Source: Planctomycetota bacterium
GTDB lineage: Bacteria > Planctomycetota > MHYJ01 > JACPRB01
Length of the DNA stretch: 7,263 bases
Direction: 5' to 3'
Assembly: GCA_016200125.1 (NCBI GenBank)
Contig: JACQFK010000369.1
Coordinates: forward strand, 1-7,263
Under the pieces are notes generated by a model that searched no databases, was not told where the DNA came from, and worked only from the letters and a program-made list of their open reading frames with translations. Shown here in pieces: positions 4,958-7,263 of this stretch; position 1 is the stretch's first letter, and every line of letters starts with the position of its first letter. The position numbers were made by a program, and so were the translations under genes.

Positions 4958-6994
4958 GCGACGTCGCGGGCAGGCGCGGCACCTCGACCTCCGTCCCCTC
5001 GAGATCGAGCCCCGAGATCTCCTTCACCCGCGCGGCCAGCTCCTTCCGGCGTGCTTCCTCGACCGTCGACCGCGCATGCCAGGCCAGCGCCAGGTAGTGG
5101 AGCTCCGCCGCCGCGTCGCCGCGGGTCCGCTCCTTGGCCGCGCGGGCCAGCAGCCGCTCGCCGTGCCGACGCAGCGGCCCGTCCAGCTTCGAGCAGAGGT
5201 CCTTCGCCGCCTCCCGCGCCAGCCGCTCCAGGAGCTCCGGGTCCTTCGGGATCTCGACGGGATCCCCCGCGATGCCCGCCTCCGGGAAGGGGGCGATGAC
5301 CGTGTCCTGCACCGTGAAGGAGGCCGCCGCCGGCGTCTCCGCCGGGGCTTCGCCGGAGGCCAGGTCGCGCAGCGTGATCCGGGCCGCGAGCGTGGCGCGG
5401 ACTTCGAAGAGCGCCTTCTCGTAGACGTAGTCGCGGTAGACGGGCTCGAACACGTAGGGCGGCTCGGCGAGGTAGGCGTCGAGCTTGTCCTGGATGTCCT
5501 TCTCGATCACGACGTGGGTTGCCTTCATGGTCTGGGTTTCCAGCTCCTGGAAGAGCATCTTCTGCTGCGCCTGCTGGACCCGATTGCCGGAGGCCTGGAG
5601 ATCGAAATCCCGCTGCTGCTGCTGCTGAAGGGTCGTGACCTGCCGCGCGGCGATCCCGTTGTATTCCGCCTGGGCGCGATTGAGATCGGCCTGGACCGCG
5701 GCCCGCCGCTTCTCCGATTCCGCCACGTTCCTGGCGGACTCCGGCAGCTGGGCCTGCGACTGTTCCCAGCGCTCCTTGAGCCGCTCGACGTTGCCGTTCA
5801 GATTGGGGACCTTCCCCGATTCGTAGCGCGTCGTGAGGCGTTCGATCTTCGGCGCGGGCGATTCCAGCCAGGCCTCGTCCACCGTCCCGCCCAGCAGGGC
5901 GTCGGGCGGCTGCTGGGTTTCCCGGAGCAGGGATCCCTGCAGGTCCATCGGCGCGTAGCCGCGCACGACGCCCGAGAACGTGGTTCCCAGCGCGTCCCTG
6001 ACCGCCCTGGACAGCAGCTCGCCCGAGCCGGGCGCCGTCTTCCTTCCCTCGGCGGCGGGGAGCACGGCGATCCGGTACACGGCGCGCGCGGCCACGCGGG
6101 CGCTCGTCTGCTCCAGCCGCTCCTTGACGCCCGTGAAGCCGGGCTGGACCCGGGACGCGAGCGAATGGTAGATCCACGCCGTCCCCACGCGGGCCGCCTG
6201 CTCCTCCTTCAGGCCCGCCGCCACGAGCTTCGCCGCGACTTCGCGGGAGGCGATCCCGTCCCGCGCCTCGATCTCGGCGCGCAGCCCCTCCTGCGGAACC
6301 TCGAGCGCCCGCGCCACGCCTTCGCCACCCCGTCCTCGAGCCTGCCGGCGGCGACGAGCTCCTCCGCCTCGTGAGCCAGGACCCGGGCGCGGGCCCGATT
6401 GTCGGCCGTCTTCCACTTCGCTCTCGCGTCCGCGTCGTCGGGGAAGAGCTTCAGCGCGTCCTCGTACCAGGCGCGGCTCTCTTCGTAGTCCTGCACCTTC
6501 ATGAAGCGCTCGCCCTCGCGCAGGGCGATCCCGAAGTTCTCCTTCGCCACGATCGGCCACATCTGCCCGATCTGGGGGAAGCTCGCCTGGTAGGTTCCGA
6601 TGGGCTCGAGGATCCGCCGGGCCCTCACCCAGTCGCGCCGGCGCATCGCCTCGTCCGCCTGGCGGATCTGCTCGCGGACGTCCCGCCGGAGCGCCCGCAC
6701 TTCGCCGAAGCGGCGCCGGTACTCGGCGTTCTCGGGGACGTAGAAGACCGCGACCTCCGAGCGGCGCTCGGCCGCCGGCAGATCGCCCGATTTCAGGGCG
6801 GCCTCGATCTTCGCGAAGCTGTCCGCGGCGGCCTTCGTCCGGGCCTCCTTCCAGCGGGCCTGGAGCGCGGCGTCCCCGGGATTGCGCGCCGCCTCCGCCC
6901 GCAGCGCCCATTCGGCCTCCTCGGGGCCGCCGGAGCCGCCGGCCTGGCAGCCCGCGCCGAGCGACAGGAGCAGGAGGATCCGGAAGCGGGTCAT
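4950..6994 (-). CDS. TPR/CsgG-like coiled-coil lipoprotein, interrupted by a frameshift
   Basis: Two minus-strand frames together encode one protein of about 681 aa. The first runs from ATG 6994 (GGAGG at 7001-7005, six bases upstream) to about 6317. The second continues from there to the TAG at 4950-4952. The N-terminus (MTRFRILLLLSLGAGC) is a lipoprotein signal with Cys16. Residues about 60-226 hold TPR-like helical repeats, e.g. FMKVQDYEESRAWYEDALKL followed by FPDDADA. Numbering through the join, about 305-375 contains YRIAVLPAAEGRK, an amphipathic helix and DALLGGTVDEAWLES, the pattern of CsgG/LpoB-type domains of envelope lipoproteins. About 395-490 is a Gln-rich coiled coil with a QQQQQ run. 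About 530-681 is a beta segment (ASFTVQDTVIAPFPE) and then charged helices. It is probably a periplasmic or outer-membrane-anchored scaffold or assembly factor; no exact family is recognised. Its start overlaps the upstream gene by four bases. Confidence 0.75.
5613..5627. repeat. Short trinucleotide repeat, five copies of CTG/CAG
   Basis: Five uninterrupted CTG units on the plus strand encode a run of five Gln on the minus strand, within the coiled coil of the TPR lipoprotein. It is in frame, so gain or loss of units would change the protein length without breaking it. Confidence 0.8.
6300..6331 (-). other. Frameshift point in the TPR lipoprotein gene
   Basis: Upstream of this point, plausible protein (AEELVAAGRLEDGVAKA, ending at codon 226, 6319-6317) is read in one frame. 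Downstream, plausible protein (ARALEVPQEGLRAEIEARDG, from 6314) is read in the frame reached by stepping back one base. Beyond the join the first frame turns into an Arg/Ser-rich shadow that stops at 6209, and the second frame upstream of the join is a Gly/Arg-rich shadow. One missing base, for example a C before TGG at 6316-6314, would restore KA-L-ARALE. The site is very GC-rich, so a sequencing or assembly error is quite possible. Confidence 0.8.
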
Positions 6995-7263
6995 GGCGCG
7001 CCTCCGCGGCGGATGACCGTGGATCCGACGGTGTTCGTCTTCAGGCTCCAGGAACTCGCCTTGAGGTCGCGTCCGCCCGCGCTCACCCGGATGCCCGCCG
7101 TGTTGGGCGGCTGGGTGCCCTCGTTCAGCGCGACGACCGTCACCGTCGTGAAGGTGTCGCTGATGTCCACGGTGAAGGACTGTCCGGCGTTGGTCAGGAC
7201 CAGCGATCCGGCGATGACCCGGCCGCCCACGGAGATCCTCACCATGTCGCCGTCCTCGATCCC
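6991..7263 (-). CDS. C-terminal end of a beta-rich exported protein (5' end off the window)
   Basis: The frame is open from the right edge (91 codons including the stop). The six residues before the first visible ATG at 7245, GIEDGD, continue the same domain (GIEDGDMVRISVGGR), so that ATG is very probably internal and the gene begins outside the window. The visible part is all beta strands and turns: D-G-D-x-V-x-I-x-V-x-G, then SLVLTNAGQSFTVDISDTF, then VTVVALNEGTQPPNTAGIRV and a final Ser/Thr-rich strand. The 'ALNEG..PPNTA' segment is one I associate with repeated beta-sandwich domains in large secreted bacterial proteins, so the full product is probably an extracellular or surface protein. 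There is no C-terminal anchor. Its TGA overlaps the ATG of the TPR lipoprotein gene (ATGA), pointing to translational coupling and a shared envelope role. Confidence 0.75.
   Translation of the reverse strand, partial: GIEDGDMVRISVGGRVIAGSLVLTNAGQSFTVDISDTFTTVTVVALNEGTQPPNTAGIRVSAGGRDLKASSWSLKTNTVGSTVIRRGGAP

Noticed and set aside
4597..6177. 526-codon minus-strand open frame across the transporter and lipoprotein genes
   Set aside because: It is Arg/Gly/Ala-rich shadow sequence in the third frame. The coding signal, lipobox and coiled coil are in other frames, and it runs antisense through the transporter gene.
6300..6331. Programmed -1 frameshifting in the lipoprotein gene
   Set aside because: There is no slippery heptamer in the correct frame, and the GC-rich tract offers no A or T runs for slippage.
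5076..6374. 432-codon plus-strand open frame opposite the TPR lipoprotein
   Set aside because: It has the Leu/Arg/Gly-rich composition of antisense frames in GC-rich genes, no ribosome binding site and no domain pattern.
6332..6911. Upstream part of the second lipoprotein frame, starting at 6911
   Set aside because: It is low-complexity Gly/Arg/Pro. The TPR-like repeats and signal peptide are in the other frame, so this stretch is not translated as part of the protein.

Overview
This is a GC-rich bacterial window (about two thirds G+C by eye) with eight protein-coding genes, no RNA genes, no mobile elements and almost no spare DNA. The best guess at origin is an uncultured, envelope-rich Gram-negative lineage such as Planctomycetota, Myxococcota or a relative. 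This rests on secreted LamG/FN3 and TPR proteins, several lipoproteins, a Cys-containing C-terminal sorting tag and the absence of phage or plasmid genes. No marker gene is present, so the taxonomy is an inference.

Layout. Positions 1-761 (-): exported protein of unknown function, cut by the left edge. Positions 762-983: a 222-base divergent intergenic region. Positions 984-1370 (+): CheY-like single-domain response regulator, followed with a 4-base overlap by an unrecognised 99-aa protein (1367-1666). Positions 1656-2630 (-): zeta-crystallin-type NADPH:quinone reductase, whose 3' end overlaps the 99-aa gene tail to tail. A 66-base divergent promoter region separates it from a small lipoprotein gene (2697-3260, +) that looks leaderless. 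Next come a weak terminator-like element and a structured leader before a secreted LamG-FN3 protein with a MYXO-CTERM-like tail (3344-4465, +), then a YdcZ/DUF606 membrane transporter (4511-4957, +). On the opposite strand, reading in from the right edge, the C-terminal end of a beta-rich exported protein (6991-7263, -) overlaps by 4 bases a long TPR/CsgG-like lipoprotein gene (4950-6994, -). That lipoprotein gene is interrupted by a single frameshift near 6317 and overlaps the transporter gene tail to tail.

How the genes relate. Two pairs look translationally coupled: response regulator with the 99-aa protein, and the beta-rich protein with the TPR lipoprotein. Half of the genes encode exported or envelope proteins. 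The quinone reductase and the transporter have no obvious functional link to them. No defence, mobile or biosynthetic system is visible. The points most worth following are the frameshift, the predicted three-way-junction leader that would hide the ribosome binding site of the LamG gene, the C-terminal sorting tag, and the unknown small partner of the response regulator.
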